Shown: positions 9,254-19,000 of the stretch, one piece after another
Position numbering within the stretch: the first letter of the stretch is position 1
Layout: each line of letters starts with the position of its first letter
DNA from: Nonomuraea harbinensis
Lineage (GTDB): Bacteria > Actinomycetota > Actinomycetes > Streptosporangiales > Streptosporangiaceae
Assembly (NCBI RefSeq): GCF_019396385.1
Contig: NZ_JAHKRN010000052.1
Location: 1 to 62,420, forward strand
Direction: 5' to 3'
DNA: 62,420 nt
The notes under the pieces: generated by a model
Seen by the model: only the letters and a program-made list of their open reading frames with translations
Database searches by the model: none
Told to the model about the DNA's origin: nothing
Made by a program: the position numbers and the translations under genes

Positions 9254-10449
9254 ATCTCCTCCATGCGCAGCCAGGCGCGTGACGGGAGCGGGTGGCCGAA
9301 CAACCGCGCGGCGTTCCCGTACGCGACCCTGGCGATGTCGGCCGGCGGCAGCGGGCCGAGGTTGCGCGCCACGGCCTTCTGCGTGTCGGGCCACGTCGAG
9401 TCGGAGTGCGGGTAGCCGCTCTCCTGCAGCACGTGGTCGAGGCCGACCGCCAGCCGCACCCCCGAGAGCGCGTGGTCGTTGAGCGTGCCGAAGAAGAAGT
9501 TGCGGCGCAGCACCTCGCTGGGCTTCAGCCCGCCCTCCCACGACGTCTCGCCGCCCGTCACCGGGTGGTCGAGCGCGTAGTCGGCCCGATCGGCCAGCAT
9601 CGGCAGCCAGCCCACCCCGCCCTCGACGATGAGGATGCGCAGGTTGGGGAAGCGCAGCGGCAGCCCGGACCACAGCCAGTCGGCGCACGCGAACATCGCG
9701 CCGGTCGGCATCAGCGTGGTGATCGCCTCGATCGGGGTGTCGGGCGACGGCACCGGCGACCAGCTCGACGCGCCGGTGTGGAGGGCGACCACGGTGCCGG
9801 TCTCCTCGCAGGCCGCGAAGAACGGATCCCAGTGGCCGCTGTGGATGGACGGCAGCCGCAGCCGCGTCGGGAACTCGGGGAACACCACGGCCTTGAAACC
9901 GCGCGCCGAGTTGGCCCTGATCTCCTTGGCGGCCACGTCGGGGTCGGGCAGCCAGGGCAGCTGCAGGCCGATGATCCGCTCGGGGAAGGTGCCGGCCCAG
10001 ACGTCGATGTGCCAGTCGTTGTAGGCCTTGACCAGGGCCAGGCCGAGCTCCTGGTCACGGGTCCTGGCGAAGGCCATGCCGGACTGGCCCGCCACCATGC
10101 CGGGGAAGCAGAGCGCGGCCCAGACGCCCGCGGTGTCCATGTCCTTGACGCGGGCCTCGATGTCGTAGCAGCCGGGGCGCATGTTCTCGAACCTGACCGG
10201 GTCGAGCGTCCACTGCTCGCGCGGCAGGCCGGCGCCGACGTCGAGCCCCGCGCAGGGATAGGTGGCGCCTCCATAGCGCCACACCTGGTGACCGGCCTCG
10301 GTCTCCACCACCTTCGGCGCGACGTCGGCGAATTTCTCCGGCACCCGGTCCTCGAAAAGGTCGGGGGGCTCGATCAGATGATCGTCGGCGGAAATGATCA
10401 CGTAGTCGCGCCGCCTCGGCTCTGGGTCGGGAAGCAGCGGCGTAGTCAC
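9250..10449 (-). CDS. Amidohydrolase family protein (ACMSD-like TIM barrel)
   Basis: 399 residues, metal-dependent amidohydrolase-2 fold. VIISADDHLIEPPDLFEDR at the N-terminus matches the family's opening metal-binding region (one aspartate in place of a usual second His of HxH). VALHTGASSW near residue 225 and LRILIVEGGVGWLPML near 275 are further family marks, and NAARLFGHPLP ends the barrel. Relatives decarboxylate or hydrolyse aromatic or cyclic carboxylates; substrate here unknown. GTG start at 10449. No operon partner. Confidence 0.82.
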   Translation of the reverse strand: MTTPLLPDPEPRRRDYVIISADDHLIEPPDLFEDRVPEKFADVAPKVVETEAGHQVWRYGGATYPCAGLDVGAGLPREQWTLDPVRFENMRPGCYDIEARVKDMDTAGVWAALCFPGMVAGQSGMAFARTRDQELGLALVKAYNDWHIDVWAGTFPERIIGLQLPWLPDPDVAAKEIRANSARGFKAVVFPEFPTRLRLPSIHSGHWDPFFAACEETGTVVALHTGASSWSPVPSPDTPIEAITTLMPTGAMFACADWLWSGLPLRFPNLRILIVEGGVGWLPMLADRADYALDHPVTGGETSWEGGLKPSEVLRRNFFFGTLNDHALSGVRLAVGLDHVLQESGYPHSDSTWPDTQKAVARNLGPLPPADIARVAYGNAARLFGHPLPSRAWLRMEEI

Positions 10450-10522
10450 GCAGGTAACCGTACGACGGCTGGATAACGTGGAACAAGCTGCGAGGTCTCT
10501 AATTGCGATCTGCTGTGTTTGA

Positions 10523-10685
10523 TTGGCGATCCTTCGGATCGCGGCGCTGTGCTGACTGCGATCCTGCGGATCGCGGCTCGTCGCTCAGATCCGGCGTCTT
10601 CCCTCGTCGCTCGGTCGCTGCGCTCCCTCCCTCCTCAGTCCAGACACCGGCGCTCCTCGCGGGGCTCCCTCCCTCCTCAGTCCAG
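10523..10685. repeat. Dispersed palindromic repeat, copy A
   Basis: First of two copies in the window; the other is at 62174-62279. Hairpin GCGATCC-TTC-GGATCGC occupies 10526-10542, a second similar hairpin (loop TGC) 10558-10574, and long arms CCGGCGTCT (10591-10599) and AGACACCGG (10642-10650) enclose a 42-base pyrimidine-rich loop. Compared with copy B it has an extra 32-base hairpin unit. A 22-base piece at 10622-10643 is also duplicated at 10664-10685. It fills most of the 252-base gap between the amidohydrolase and phosphatase genes. Confidence 0.75.
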
Positions 10686-10701
10686 GCACTGGCACTACCC
10701 G

Positions 10702-11439
10702 TCAGTTGGTGAGGAGGTGTTGGCGGAGTTCGGTGATGGGGTCGGCGCCGAGGCCGAGGGTTTTCGTCGCGTATGACTCTATGGAGTTGTGGCGGGCGCG
10801 TAAGTCGGTGAGGAACAGGCGCATGGCTTCCGCGGGGGCCAGGCCGAAGCCGGGCCAGAGTGTTCCGTCCGGATGGCGGGCCGTCCAGTCGGCGATGAAG
10901 CGGTCGGTGGCCAGGCCGGTCAGGGCGTAGTCGGCGACGATGTCGTCCTCGGCGACGCCCAGGAGGGACAGCACGATCGCCAGGAGGAGGCCGGTGCGGT
11001 CCTTGCCCGCGGCGCAGTGGACGACGACGGGCGCGCTGTCGGCGCGGCAGATCGTCTCCATGGCGGTGCGCAGGTTGGCGACCCCGTTCTCGGTCACCTT
11101 CAGGTAGCGGTCCGCCAGGTAGCGGGCGACGCCCCGGTCCTCTTCGTAGAGGGCGAAGTCCCAGCGGCGGCCCTCGATGGGCAGGTTGTGGTAGGCCAGC
11201 CCGTGCTCCTCGGGGACCCGGCCGTACTTCTCCGCCTCGAAGGGGTGGCGCAGGTCGATGACGGTGCGCACGCGCAGCGCCCGGAACGTGTCGAGGTCCT
11301 CGCCGGCCAGCCAGCCGAGGGAGTCGGCGCGGTAGAGGCGCTGCCAGCGGACGGACCGGCCGTCGGCGGTGGCATATCCGCCAACGTCACGAAAATTGTG
11401 GATGTTGGCGAATTTGATGTGCCGGATCACGTCCAACAC
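10702..11439 (-). CDS. Tyrosine-protein phosphatase (dual-specificity fold)
   Basis: 245 residues. The CX5R catalytic loop is intact: VVHCAAGKDRTG, with Cys near residue 145 and Arg in the P-loop. N-terminus NFRDVGGYATADGRSVR and RTVIDLRHPFEAEKYGR match the bacterial Y_phosphatase3 family (MptpB/LipA type). These hydrolyse phosphotyrosine and sometimes phosphoinositides. The GTG start lies 1 base after the SURF1 stop, so it is coupled to SURF1 translation. No signal peptide, so cytoplasmic. Confidence 0.9.
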   Translation of the reverse strand: MLDVIRHIKFANIHNFRDVGGYATADGRSVRWQRLYRADSLGWLAGEDLDTFRALRVRTVIDLRHPFEAEKYGRVPEEHGLAYHNLPIEGRRWDFALYEEDRGVARYLADRYLKVTENGVANLRTAMETICRADSAPVVVHCAAGKDRTGLLLAIVLSLLGVAEDDIVADYALTGLATDRFIADWTARHPDGTLWPGFGLAPAEAMRLFLTDLRARHNSIESYATKTLGLGADPITELRQHLLTN

Positions 11440-11440
11440 C

Positions 11441-12226
11441 TTAATCGGCGCGGACTTCCTCCGGCTCGGGTACGGACTCCTGCGCCCTGTCGGCCACCTC
11501 GCGCCTGATGAGCAGCACCCAGCCGCCGATCGCGATGCCGATGAAGAGCCACCACTGCACGCCGTAGGCGAGGTTGAGCCCGCCGCCCGCGCCCACGTCG
11601 GGCTCGGTCACCGGTTCGGGGGCGGCGGCGCCCGCGGGCTCCTGCCCGGTCAGCTCGACGTACCCGTCGAGCAGGGGATACGGCAGGGACCGGCCGATCG
11701 AGGCCGGGTTGATGAGCAGCACCTGCCGGGGCGGCAGCCCGGACCGCTCCCTGATGCCGCTGCCGGCCTCGGTCTCGCTCGGGCGTAGCCTCCCGGTGAC
11801 AGTTACCTCACCCGTGGGCGGCGGCGGCACCGCGGGATACTCGTCGGCGGTGGCGCCCGCCTTGACCCAGCCCCGGTTGACCAGAACGGCGTGGCCGCCG
11901 CCGATGGACAGGGGAGTGAGCACGTAGTAGCCCGGCCGCCCGCCCTGCGGCCGACGGCGCACGACGAGCTCCTGCTGGGGGTCGTACGTGCCGGTGACCG
12001 TGACGTTCTTGAACCGGTCGGACTCCTTGGCCGGCCGGCCCGGCTGGACGAGGGTCTCCAGGGGCACCGGGGCGCTCTCGATGTTGCGGGTGACCAGGTC
12101 GCTGTTGGCCGAGCGTTCCTCGAAGCGCCCGAACTGCCACTGCCCCAGCAGCACGAAGGCGGGGATCACGAGCAGCACGACGACGTGGAGCGCGATCCAC
12201 CGGGGTGTGAGCAGGAACCGGTACAC
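11441..12226 (-). CDS. SURF1-family cytochrome oxidase assembly protein
   Basis: 261 residues. Two transmembrane helices flank an extracytoplasmic domain: one at residues 9-29 and one near 222-242 (VQWWLFIGIAIGGWVLLI). Family motifs LGQWQFGRFEER, GYYVLTPL and HAVLVNRGWV are visible. SURF1 helps insert heme a into subunit I of aa3-type cytochrome c oxidase. The downstream phosphatase begins one base after its stop. Membrane-located; role taken from the family. Confidence 0.9.
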   Translation of the reverse strand: MYRFLLTPRWIALHVVVLLVIPAFVLLGQWQFGRFEERSANSDLVTRNIESAPVPLETLVQPGRPAKESDRFKNVTVTGTYDPQQELVVRRRPQGGRPGYYVLTPLSIGGGHAVLVNRGWVKAGATADEYPAVPPPPTGEVTVTGRLRPSETEAGSGIRERSGLPPRQVLLINPASIGRSLPYPLLDGYVELTGQEPAGAAAPEPVTEPDVGAGGGLNLAYGVQWWLFIGIAIGGWVLLIRREVADRAQESVPEPEEVRAD

Positions 12227-12268
12227 GCTTCAAGGGTAGGCACCGCGGCGGGTGGTCCCGCACGCGGC

Positions 12269-12730
12269 TCAGGCGGTCTTCCGCGCAGCTCCCGGCAGCG
12301 GGGTGACCTCGCCCGGGCCGCCCACCTCGTGGCCTTCGGCGCACCGGAAGTGCTGCTCGACGAGGGCGCCGCAGCCGCGGTGGGAGAGCAGCACGGGCGG
12401 CCCCTCCTCGCCCGTGAGGTACTTGTCGCCCCAGTGCATGAGCGCGACCAGCAGCGGATAGAGGTCGCGCCCCTTCTCGGTCAGCCGGTACTCGTCGCGT
12501 TGCCGCTGGCCCGGCTCGCGGTAGGGCACCTTGCGCAGCAGCCCCTCGTCGACCAGGCGCGTCAGCCGGGCGCTGAGCACCTGGCGCGGCGCGCCGGTGT
12601 TGGACTGCATGTCGGCGAACCGTCTCACGCCGCTGAACGCCTCACGCAGCACCAGGAAGGTCCATTTCTCCCCGACGACGTCCAGGGTGCTCTCGATCGA
12701 GCAGTTGTTCACCCGGAAAGGCACGTTCAT
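12269..12730 (-). CDS. HxlR-family winged-helix regulator
   Basis: 153 residues. HxlR signature: an N-terminal cysteine (VNNCSIESTLDVVGEKWTFL), then the winged helix (RRFADMQSN, PRQVLSARLTRLVDEGLL, DEYRLTEKGRDLYPLL). Some HxlR proteins sense thiol-reactive compounds through that cysteine. The start at 12730 is chosen because TAGAAT (12738-12743, minus strand) lies exactly 6-7 bases upstream, giving a leaderless transcript; in-frame starts at 12739 and 12754 fall in the promoter. Divergent from GNAT, with an inverted repeat between them. Confidence 0.85.
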   Translation of the reverse strand: MNVPFRVNNCSIESTLDVVGEKWTFLVLREAFSGVRRFADMQSNTGAPRQVLSARLTRLVDEGLLRKVPYREPGQRQRDEYRLTEKGRDLYPLLVALMHWGDKYLTGEEGPPVLLSHRGCGALVEQHFRCAEGHEVGGPGEVTPLPGAARKTA

Positions 12731-12737
12731 GCCGCAC

Positions 12738-12769
12738 ATTCTACCTGAGTTCAATTGACAGACTCAGGT
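12738..12769. promoter_or_regulatory. HxlR/GNAT divergent promoter and operator
   Basis: ACCTGAGT (12743-12750) and ACTCAGGT (12762-12769) form a perfect 8-base inverted repeat with an 11-base spacer. The spacer contains TTGACA (12755-12760), a consensus -35 reading toward the GNAT gene. TAGAAT (12738-12743, minus) is a -10 for the HxlR gene. A third half-site CTGAGTTCA abuts the GNAT start. HxlR autorepression and control of GNAT is the simplest reading. Confidence 0.65.
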
Positions 12770-12790
12770 CTGCTGAAGCAAGCTGAGTTC

Positions 12791-13327
12791 ATGTCTGGAA
12801 CTCAGGGGGAACCTCCGTGCGGCGTGCTGATCCGTCCGGCCGTGAGCGACGACGCCGAGCGCGTCCGGCGCTTCCTGACGGGCCTATCCCTGCACACGCA
12901 GACCCTGCGCTTCTTCGCCGGCGTCAGCCGTCCGGCGGCGAGCCTGGTGCGCGCGCTCATCGAGGTGAACGAGACCAGGGACGCGCTCGTCGCCGTGCTG
13001 GAGGGAGAGGTCGTCGGCCACGCCATGAGCTACCGGGGCGGCCAGACCGACGTGGAGATCGCGGTGGTGGTGGCCGACCAGTGGCAGGGGTTCGGGCTCG
13101 GCCCCGCCCTGATCGACACGCTGCTGGCCAGGGCGACCGTGCGCGGGGCCAGCACCGTCGGCATGGACGTGCTCGGTGACAACCGCAAGGTGCTGGGCAT
13201 GATCCGCAGAATCTGGCCGGGTGCGCAGATGAAAGTATCCGCCGGATCGGTGGAGGTGACCGCTATGATCCGAGAGGCCCAGATATTTGCGGAACAAGGT
13301 TCTGGTGGCTCACCATTGACAGTGTGA
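12791..13327 (+). CDS. GNAT-family N-acetyltransferase
   Basis: 178 residues. GNAT fold: VLIRPAVSDDAERVRRFL opens beta 1/alpha 1; IAVVVADQWQGFGLGPALID carries the acetyl-CoA pyrophosphate loop pattern (QGFGLG in place of Q/RxxGxG/A). The substrate is not evident; similar domains occur fused to acyl-CoA synthetases and in protein lysine acetylation. The ATG at 12791 is preferred to a TTG at 12755, which is the -35 box. The stop overlaps the next gene by 4 bases. Confidence 0.82.
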   Translation: MSGTQGEPPCGVLIRPAVSDDAERVRRFLTGLSLHTQTLRFFAGVSRPAASLVRALIEVNETRDALVAVLEGEVVGHAMSYRGGQTDVEIAVVVADQWQGFGLGPALIDTLLARATVRGASTVGMDVLGDNRKVLGMIRRIWPGAQMKVSAGSVEVTAMIREAQIFAEQGSGGSPLTV

Positions 13328-13923
13328 AGAGTGCCAAGAACGGACGCGACGGCCGGACCCGGATCATCGAGGGGGCCCTCCGCCGATTCAGCCAGGATGG
13401 GGTGTCGGCCACCACCCTGGCCAGCCTCCGTGACGAGAGTGGTGTGAGCGTAGGCAGCTTCTACCACCACTTCGCGAGCAAGGAGCACGTCTTCGGCGTG
13501 CTCTACGCCGAGACGCTCCGGGCCTACCAGCAGGAGTTCGTCGCCGAGCTGAGGCGCCACGACGACGCCCGCGACGGTGTGGAGGCCGTGGTCGCCTTCC
13601 ACATGCGCTGGTCGGGCGAGCACCCCGAGCGGGCCAGGCTGCTCGTCAGCGAGCGCCCGCCGCGCAAGCAGGAGCCGGGCGGCGCCGAGGTGGCCGAGGC
13701 CCGGCGCGAGTTCTTCCGCCAGGTGTCCGACTGGTGGCGGCCGCACATGAGGAACGGCATGCTCCAGCCCGTCTCCCCGACCATGTGCTACGTGCTGTGG
13801 CTCGGGCCGGCGCAGGAGATCTGCCGGCTGTGGTTCGCCGGCGCGCACACCCCGACCGACGAAGAGGTCAAGGGCCTGGGCGAGGCCGCCTGGCACAGCC
13901 TGCGCCAGCGCGACGAGGACTAG
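13324..13923 (+). CDS. TetR-family regulator
   Basis: 199 residues. HTH near residues 10-55: RIIEGALRRFSQDGVSATTL, then SVGSFYHHFASKEHVFGVLY. A tryptophan-rich effector domain follows (QVSDWWRPHM, AAWHSL). The GTG start overlaps the GNAT stop, so the two are co-translated; that places a second regulator in the HxlR/GNAT locus. Effector unknown. Confidence 0.85.
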   Translation: MKSAKNGRDGRTRIIEGALRRFSQDGVSATTLASLRDESGVSVGSFYHHFASKEHVFGVLYAETLRAYQQEFVAELRRHDDARDGVEAVVAFHMRWSGEHPERARLLVSERPPRKQEPGGAEVAEARREFFRQVSDWWRPHMRNGMLQPVSPTMCYVLWLGPAQEICRLWFAGAHTPTDEEVKGLGEAAWHSLRQRDED

Positions 13924-13929
13924 CAGCGG

Positions 13930-14232
13930 TCAGGCGGGCTGCCGCACCCGCGTCCGCACCCTCCAGCTCGCCGCGTCGAGCGAGATGTCCAGCCGCAGCT
14001 CTCCCCGCTGCCGGCGCAGCCCCGGCACGCGCACGCGGTCCTGGACGTCGAAGCGCCCGCCGCGCGAGTAGCCGAACCCGAGCTCGCCGGGCAGCACCCG
14101 GAGGTCGTCGCGGTTGCCGCAGTGCGGGCACGTCCACGACACCAGGTCCAGGCCGCGGTTGTAGTCGGAACAGGCGGCGAAGTAGTCGTCGGGCACGAAA
14201 CGCGCCTCGCAGGCCAGACAGGGGATGAGCAC
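13930..14232 (-). CDS. Small zinc-ribbon protein
   Basis: 100 residues. Two CxxC pairs, IPCLACEARF near residue 5 and WTCPHCGNRDDL near 35, form a probable zinc ribbon; the rest is a basic beta-rich tail (RFDVQDRVRVPGLRRQRG). The GTG start at 14232 follows GAGGAG at ideal spacing; upstream ATG at 14289 lacks one. No function known. Convergent with the TetR gene, 6 bases apart. Confidence 0.65.
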   Translation of the reverse strand: MLIPCLACEARFVPDDYFAACSDYNRGLDLVSWTCPHCGNRDDLRVLPGELGFGYSRGGRFDVQDRVRVPGLRRQRGELRLDISLDAASWRVRTRVRQPA

Positions 14233-14386
14233 GGGATCCGCTCCTCTTCGAACGGCGGGGGAGAGCATCCAAGAGATACCCCGCCACACTTGTGCCTCGC
14301 TTGGAGAATGCTGCGGTATCTCGTAACAGTATGATCACTGACAGTATCGGATCATGCGTGTTGGTTCACGGTGAAAGGATGGTGTC

Positions 14387-15784
14387 GTGGAACGACTGCG
14401 CGATCATCTCCTGGAGACCGGTTACACAGTGGACGGCGTGCGCGACCGGCTGGGCGACGTCGCGGCCTCCGCGCTCGCCCGCGAAGAGCTGGTCCCGGCC
14501 CTGCGCGCCACCGCCGACGGCGACCCGCTCGGCGCGCTGATCCGGCTCTGGTGGCTCGGCGTTCCCGTCGAGGCCGCGAGCCTGCCGGCGGTGGTCCTGG
14601 AGTCCGGGCTGGTCAGCGCCGACGGCGACACGGTCCGCGCCGACGTGCACCTGCAGCCCTGGGAGAGCGACGGCTACGTGGTCTCCGACCGCAAGGTGCG
14701 CCCCGGCGACCCGGCGCTCCGCCCCGACCACGTGGTCGGCGCGGGCGGCGCGTCCGCCAACCTCGCCCAGCTCGTCACCCGCCGCCCCGCCGACCGGGCG
14801 CTCGACCTCGGCACCGGCTGCGGCGTGCAGGTGGTGTCGCTCGACGGCCGGGCCTCTCACGTGACGGCCACCGACGTCAACCCGCGGGCGATCGAGCTGG
14901 CCCGGCTGAGCTGGCGGCTCTCGGGCGTGTCCGGCGTGGACGCCCGCGTCGGCTCGCTGTTCGAGCCGGTCGCGGACGAGCACTACGACCTGATCGTGGC
15001 CAACCCGCCGTTCGTGATCTCTCCGGGCGGCACGCTGACCTACCGCGAGACCGGCGCCGGCGGCGACGCGTTCTGCCGCGATCTCGTACGGGAGACGCCG
15101 CGCCATCTCAGCCCCGGCGGCCAGGCCCACTTCCTGGCCAGCTGGCTGCACGTGGAGGGGGAAGACTGGCGCGAGCGGGTGGGCGGCTGGCTGCGCGAGG
15201 GCGGCTGCGACGCCTGGGTGGTGCAGCGCGACGTGCAGGACCCGGCCGAGTACGTCGAGCTGTGGCTGCGCGACGCCGCCGAGCAGGGCACCCCCGGTTA
15301 CACCGAGCGCTACGACCGGTGGCTGGCCTGGTTCGAGGAGCACAAGGTCGAGGCGGTCGGCTTCGGCTGGATCAGCATGCGCAACTCCGGCACCCTCGAC
15401 CCGGTGGTCCGCGTCGAGCAGCTCACCCACCAGGTGGCGCTGCCGGTCGGCGACTACGTGGACGGCGTGCTCGACGCGATCGCGGCCGCCCACCGCGTGC
15501 GGGACCTGCCGTCGGTCCGGCTGCGCACCGCCGACGGCCTGCTGGACGAGCGCGTCGGGCTGCCCGGCGCGGAGGACCCGATGCGCATCGTGCTGCGCCA
15601 GACCACCGGGCTGCGCCGCACCCGCGAGGTCGGCACGGTCGAGGCGGCGCTGGCCGGCGTGTGCGACGGCGAGCTGGCGCTCGGGCCCCTGCTCAACGTC
15701 ATCGCCGAACTGGTCGGCGACGGCGGCGCCCCGCAGACCGAGGCCATCCGCCCCCTCATCGCCGAGGGCTACTTCCTCCTCTGA
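14387..15784 (+). CDS. Class I SAM-dependent methyltransferase (HemK/RsmC-like catalytic motif)
   Basis: 465 residues. An N-terminal helical domain (about 1-120) precedes a SAM-binding core (RALDLGTGCGVQVVSL near 145-160, then TATDVNPRAIELAR) and the NPPF tetrapeptide (LIVANPPFVISPGG near 205). NPPF/Y marks enzymes that methylate an exocyclic or amide nitrogen, such as HemK and RsmC. The C-terminal 200 residues contain a further domain seen in actinobacterial homologues. GTG start with AAAGGATGG upstream. rRNA, DNA or protein could be the target. Confidence 0.82.
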   Translation: MERLRDHLLETGYTVDGVRDRLGDVAASALAREELVPALRATADGDPLGALIRLWWLGVPVEAASLPAVVLESGLVSADGDTVRADVHLQPWESDGYVVSDRKVRPGDPALRPDHVVGAGGASANLAQLVTRRPADRALDLGTGCGVQVVSLDGRASHVTATDVNPRAIELARLSWRLSGVSGVDARVGSLFEPVADEHYDLIVANPPFVISPGGTLTYRETGAGGDAFCRDLVRETPRHLSPGGQAHFLASWLHVEGEDWRERVGGWLREGGCDAWVVQRDVQDPAEYVELWLRDAAEQGTPGYTERYDRWLAWFEEHKVEAVGFGWISMRNSGTLDPVVRVEQLTHQVALPVGDYVDGVLDAIAAAHRVRDLPSVRLRTADGLLDERVGLPGAEDPMRIVLRQTTGLRRTREVGTVEAALAGVCDGELALGPLLNVIAELVGDGGAPQTEAIRPLIAEGYFLL

Positions 15785-16084
15785 CCGCTCCGCCGGAGGG
15801 CTGCGATCCGGCGTTGATCGGCTGTTGACCGGCGCCGTGGAAACTTCTGACCACGACGCGGCCCTGGGGGGTTCGAGGACCGTGTCGGGTCCGGCCGGTC
15901 GCCGTTGTGAGGCGGCTAGCCGCCGCGCGGAGCATCCGGATGACCGGGCCCCCTAGCGACGCGCGGTGGTCAGGCGGCCGGCCGGGCCGCCGATCCACCT
16001 GTACGGACCACGGGGGTTCGTGACTCCCAAAGGACAGCCTTGTTTAACCATGTGTGGATGACACGTCTGGACGACGAGCTGTAC
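15785..16084. other. Intergenic region with palindrome
   Basis: 300 bases between the methyltransferase end and the SARP end (convergent). A perfect 14-base palindrome GGCGGCTAGCCGCC lies at 15912-15925, and several GC-rich imperfect hairpins flank it; one may terminate transcription. No coding potential is recognised. Confidence 0.4.
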
Positions 16085-19000
16085 TCAGGACTCGACGACC
16101 TTCCCGCCGGCCTTCCCGGCGACGGGGACGCTGTCGAGCAGGCTCCTGACGTCGCCGGCCTCGGGAGCGCCGAGCCGGGTGAAGATGGCGAGGGCCCCAC
16201 GTAGGCACTCGGCGCTCCTGGCCGCGCTGCCCAGCCCTTTGAGCGCGCGGCCCAGCACCGTGAGCGACAGCGCTTCCCCGTACGGATGACCGATCTCGCG
16301 GGAGACGACCAGCGCCTGCTCGGCGTGGCGCACCGCGTCCTCGTAGCGTTCGGCGGCGATGAACGTCTCGGCCAGCCGCGAGCACACCCGCTGCTCCCAC
16401 ACCCGCTGCTTGCCGGCCCGGAAGAAGGCCAGGCATTCGGCGTGGTGGTGGACGGCCTCGGTCAGCCGGCCGACCCGGGACAGCACGATGCCGAGGTGGT
16501 AGCGGGCCCTGGCGGTGCCGGCGCCGCTGCCGATCTCGGTGAAGATGGCCAGGCCCTTCTCCGCCGCCGCGATGGCGTCCTCGGGCCGGCCCAGGCCGAG
16601 ATGGTCGCGGGCCGAGTAGCTGAGCACCAGCGCCTCGCCCGCAGGCACGCCGTTCTCCCGGTACCAGCGCATCGCCGCCTCGAACCAGGCCAGCGCCTCG
16701 GTGTGGCGGCGCTGCCGGCCCACCACGACCGCCAGCGCGTTGAGCACCTCGCCGGTGACGATCTTCTCTCCGCGGGTCGCCGACAGCTCGTGCACCCGGG
16801 TGAACTGCTCCTCGGCCTCCGGCAGCCGGTTGCCGGCGAACAGCACCCGGCCGAGCACGTACCGGGCACGCAGCTCGCTGCCCCGGTCGCCGAGCCGGAG
16901 CGCGGTGGCCAGCACGGCGCGGGTGCCGTGGTCGAACTCGCGGGTGTGGGTGCCGGACTCCAGCAGCGGCTCCATGGCCACCAGCAGGTCGCCGGCGGGC
17001 AGCAGCTGCTCGCCCGCGCGGGCGGAGGCGGCGGCCTGGTTGATGGTGGCGAACAGCGCGTCGCCCTCGACGATCAGCCAGGCGACGGCCTCGTCGGCGG
17101 TGCCGAACGTGCGCCCGCTGCCGACCACCACCAGGTTGTCGGAGATCATGCTGCCCTCGTAGGCCAGCCGGTGCGCCGACTGGGTCGAGGCCAGGTAGAA
17201 GCCGAGCAGGCGGCGCAGCGCGAGCGTGCGCGCCTGCTGCCGCTCGGCCCTGTCCAGCTCCCGCCGGGCGAACAGCTTGAGCAGGTCGTGGAACCGGTAG
17301 CGGCCGGGCGCGGGCGCCTCCACCAGGCTCGCGTCGACCAGCGACTCCAGCACGTCCTCCGCCTCGATCGCGGTCATCGACAGCAGCGCGGCCGCCGCCC
17401 CGATCGAGATGTCCGGCCCGTTGGGCAGCGACAGCAGCCGGAAGGCGCGCTGCTGCGTCTGGTCGAGCTGGCCGTAGCCGAGCGCGAACGTGGCCTCCAC
17501 GGCCAGGTTGCCGACCCGCATCTCGTCCAGCCGGCGCTGCTCGTCGGCCAGCCGGGGCACCAGCGAGGCGACGGTCCACGACGGGCGGGCGGCCAGCCTG
17601 GCCGCGACGATCCGCACCGCCAGCGGCAGGAACCCGCAGGCGGCGACCACGTCCATGGCGGCGCCGTGCTCGGCCGCCACCCGCTCGGGCCCGGCCACCG
17701 CGGCGAACAGCGACAGCGCCTCGTCGGGCTCCATCACGTCCAGGTCGACGAGCCTGGCCGAGGGCAGGTCGGCGAGCTTGGACCGGCTGGTCACGATCGC
17801 CGCGCAGCCCGGTGAGCCCGGCAGCAGCGGGCTGACCTGGGCGGCGTCGCGGGCGTTGTCGAGCAGCACGAGGATGCGCCGGTCGGCCAGGATCGACCGG
17901 TAGAGCGCCGACCGGTCGGCCGGGCTCTCGGGGATCACGTCGGCCGGGATGCCCAGCGCGCGCAGGAACGAGCCCAGAACCGACGTGGGGTCGGCCGCCT
18001 CGTCGGTGTAGCCGCGCAGGTCGGCGTAGAGCTGGCCGCCGGGGAACAGGTCGCCGGTGGCGTGCGCCACGTGCACCGCCAGCGTGGTCTTGCCCACGCC
18101 GCCTATCCCGCAGATCGCCACGACCGGCACGCCCTCGGCCGACGACTGGGCCGACAGCAGCGAGCGCAGCCGCCCGGCGATCTCCTTGCGCCCGGTGAAG
18201 TCGTTGACGGCCGCCGGGAGCTGGGCGGGCCTGGGAAGTTCGGGCGCCGGCTCCTCGTCGCGCTCGGGCGCGTCCTGCCCGGCCTCGGCGGCGGCCCCGT
18301 GGGCGGGCGCGGCCGGGGCTGCCAGGGTCGGGTCGGCGGCCAGGATGCGCTGGTGCAGGGCGGTCAGCTCCGGCCCCGGCTCGACGCCCAGCTCGTCGAT
18401 CAGCGCCTCGCGCGTCTCGGTGAACACGTTGAGCGCGTCGCCCTGCCGTCCGCACCGGTAGTAGGCCAGCATCAGCTGGGCGCGCAGCCGCTCGCGCAGC
18501 GGGTGGTCGGCGGTGAGCGCGATCAGCTCGGCCACCACCGCCGCGTGGTCGCCCAGCTCCAGGTCCACGTCCATGAGCGCCTCGACCACGCCGAGCCGCC
18601 GCTCGACGAGGCGGTCGCGCTGGTGCTCGGCGTACGGGCCGACGGCTCCGGCCAGCGGCTCGCCCTCGAACAGCGCGAGCGCGGCCCGCATCTTCTCGGC
18701 GGCCTCGCGCGGGCGGCCGCTCTTGCGGGCGGATTCGGCCGCCGCGATGCCGCGCTCGAACCTGGTCAGGTCCAGGGCGTCGGCCGCCAGCCGCAGCGCG
18801 TAGCCCTTGCCGACGGAGGTCAGCAGCTCCGGGCGCGAGCGGGCGGGCCGGTCGGGTTCCAGCACCGTACGCAGCCGGGAGACGTAGGTGCGCAGCGCGC
18901 CCAGCGCGCGCGGCGGTGATTCCTCGCCCCAGATGGCGTCGATCATCTCGGTGGGGGTGACCGCCCGCCCTTCCTTGAGCAGCAGCATGCCGAGGATGGA

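Noticed and set aside
12755..12790. TTG start for the GNAT gene at 12755
   Set aside because: This TTG is the first part of the consensus -35 TTGACA, and the ATG at 12791 gives a normal GNAT N-terminus.
14361..14378. parS-like TTGGTTCACGGTGAAAGG upstream of the methyltransferase
   Set aside because: An extra base in the centre destroys the CACGTG core spacing needed by ParB; the sequence also serves as the ribosome-binding region.
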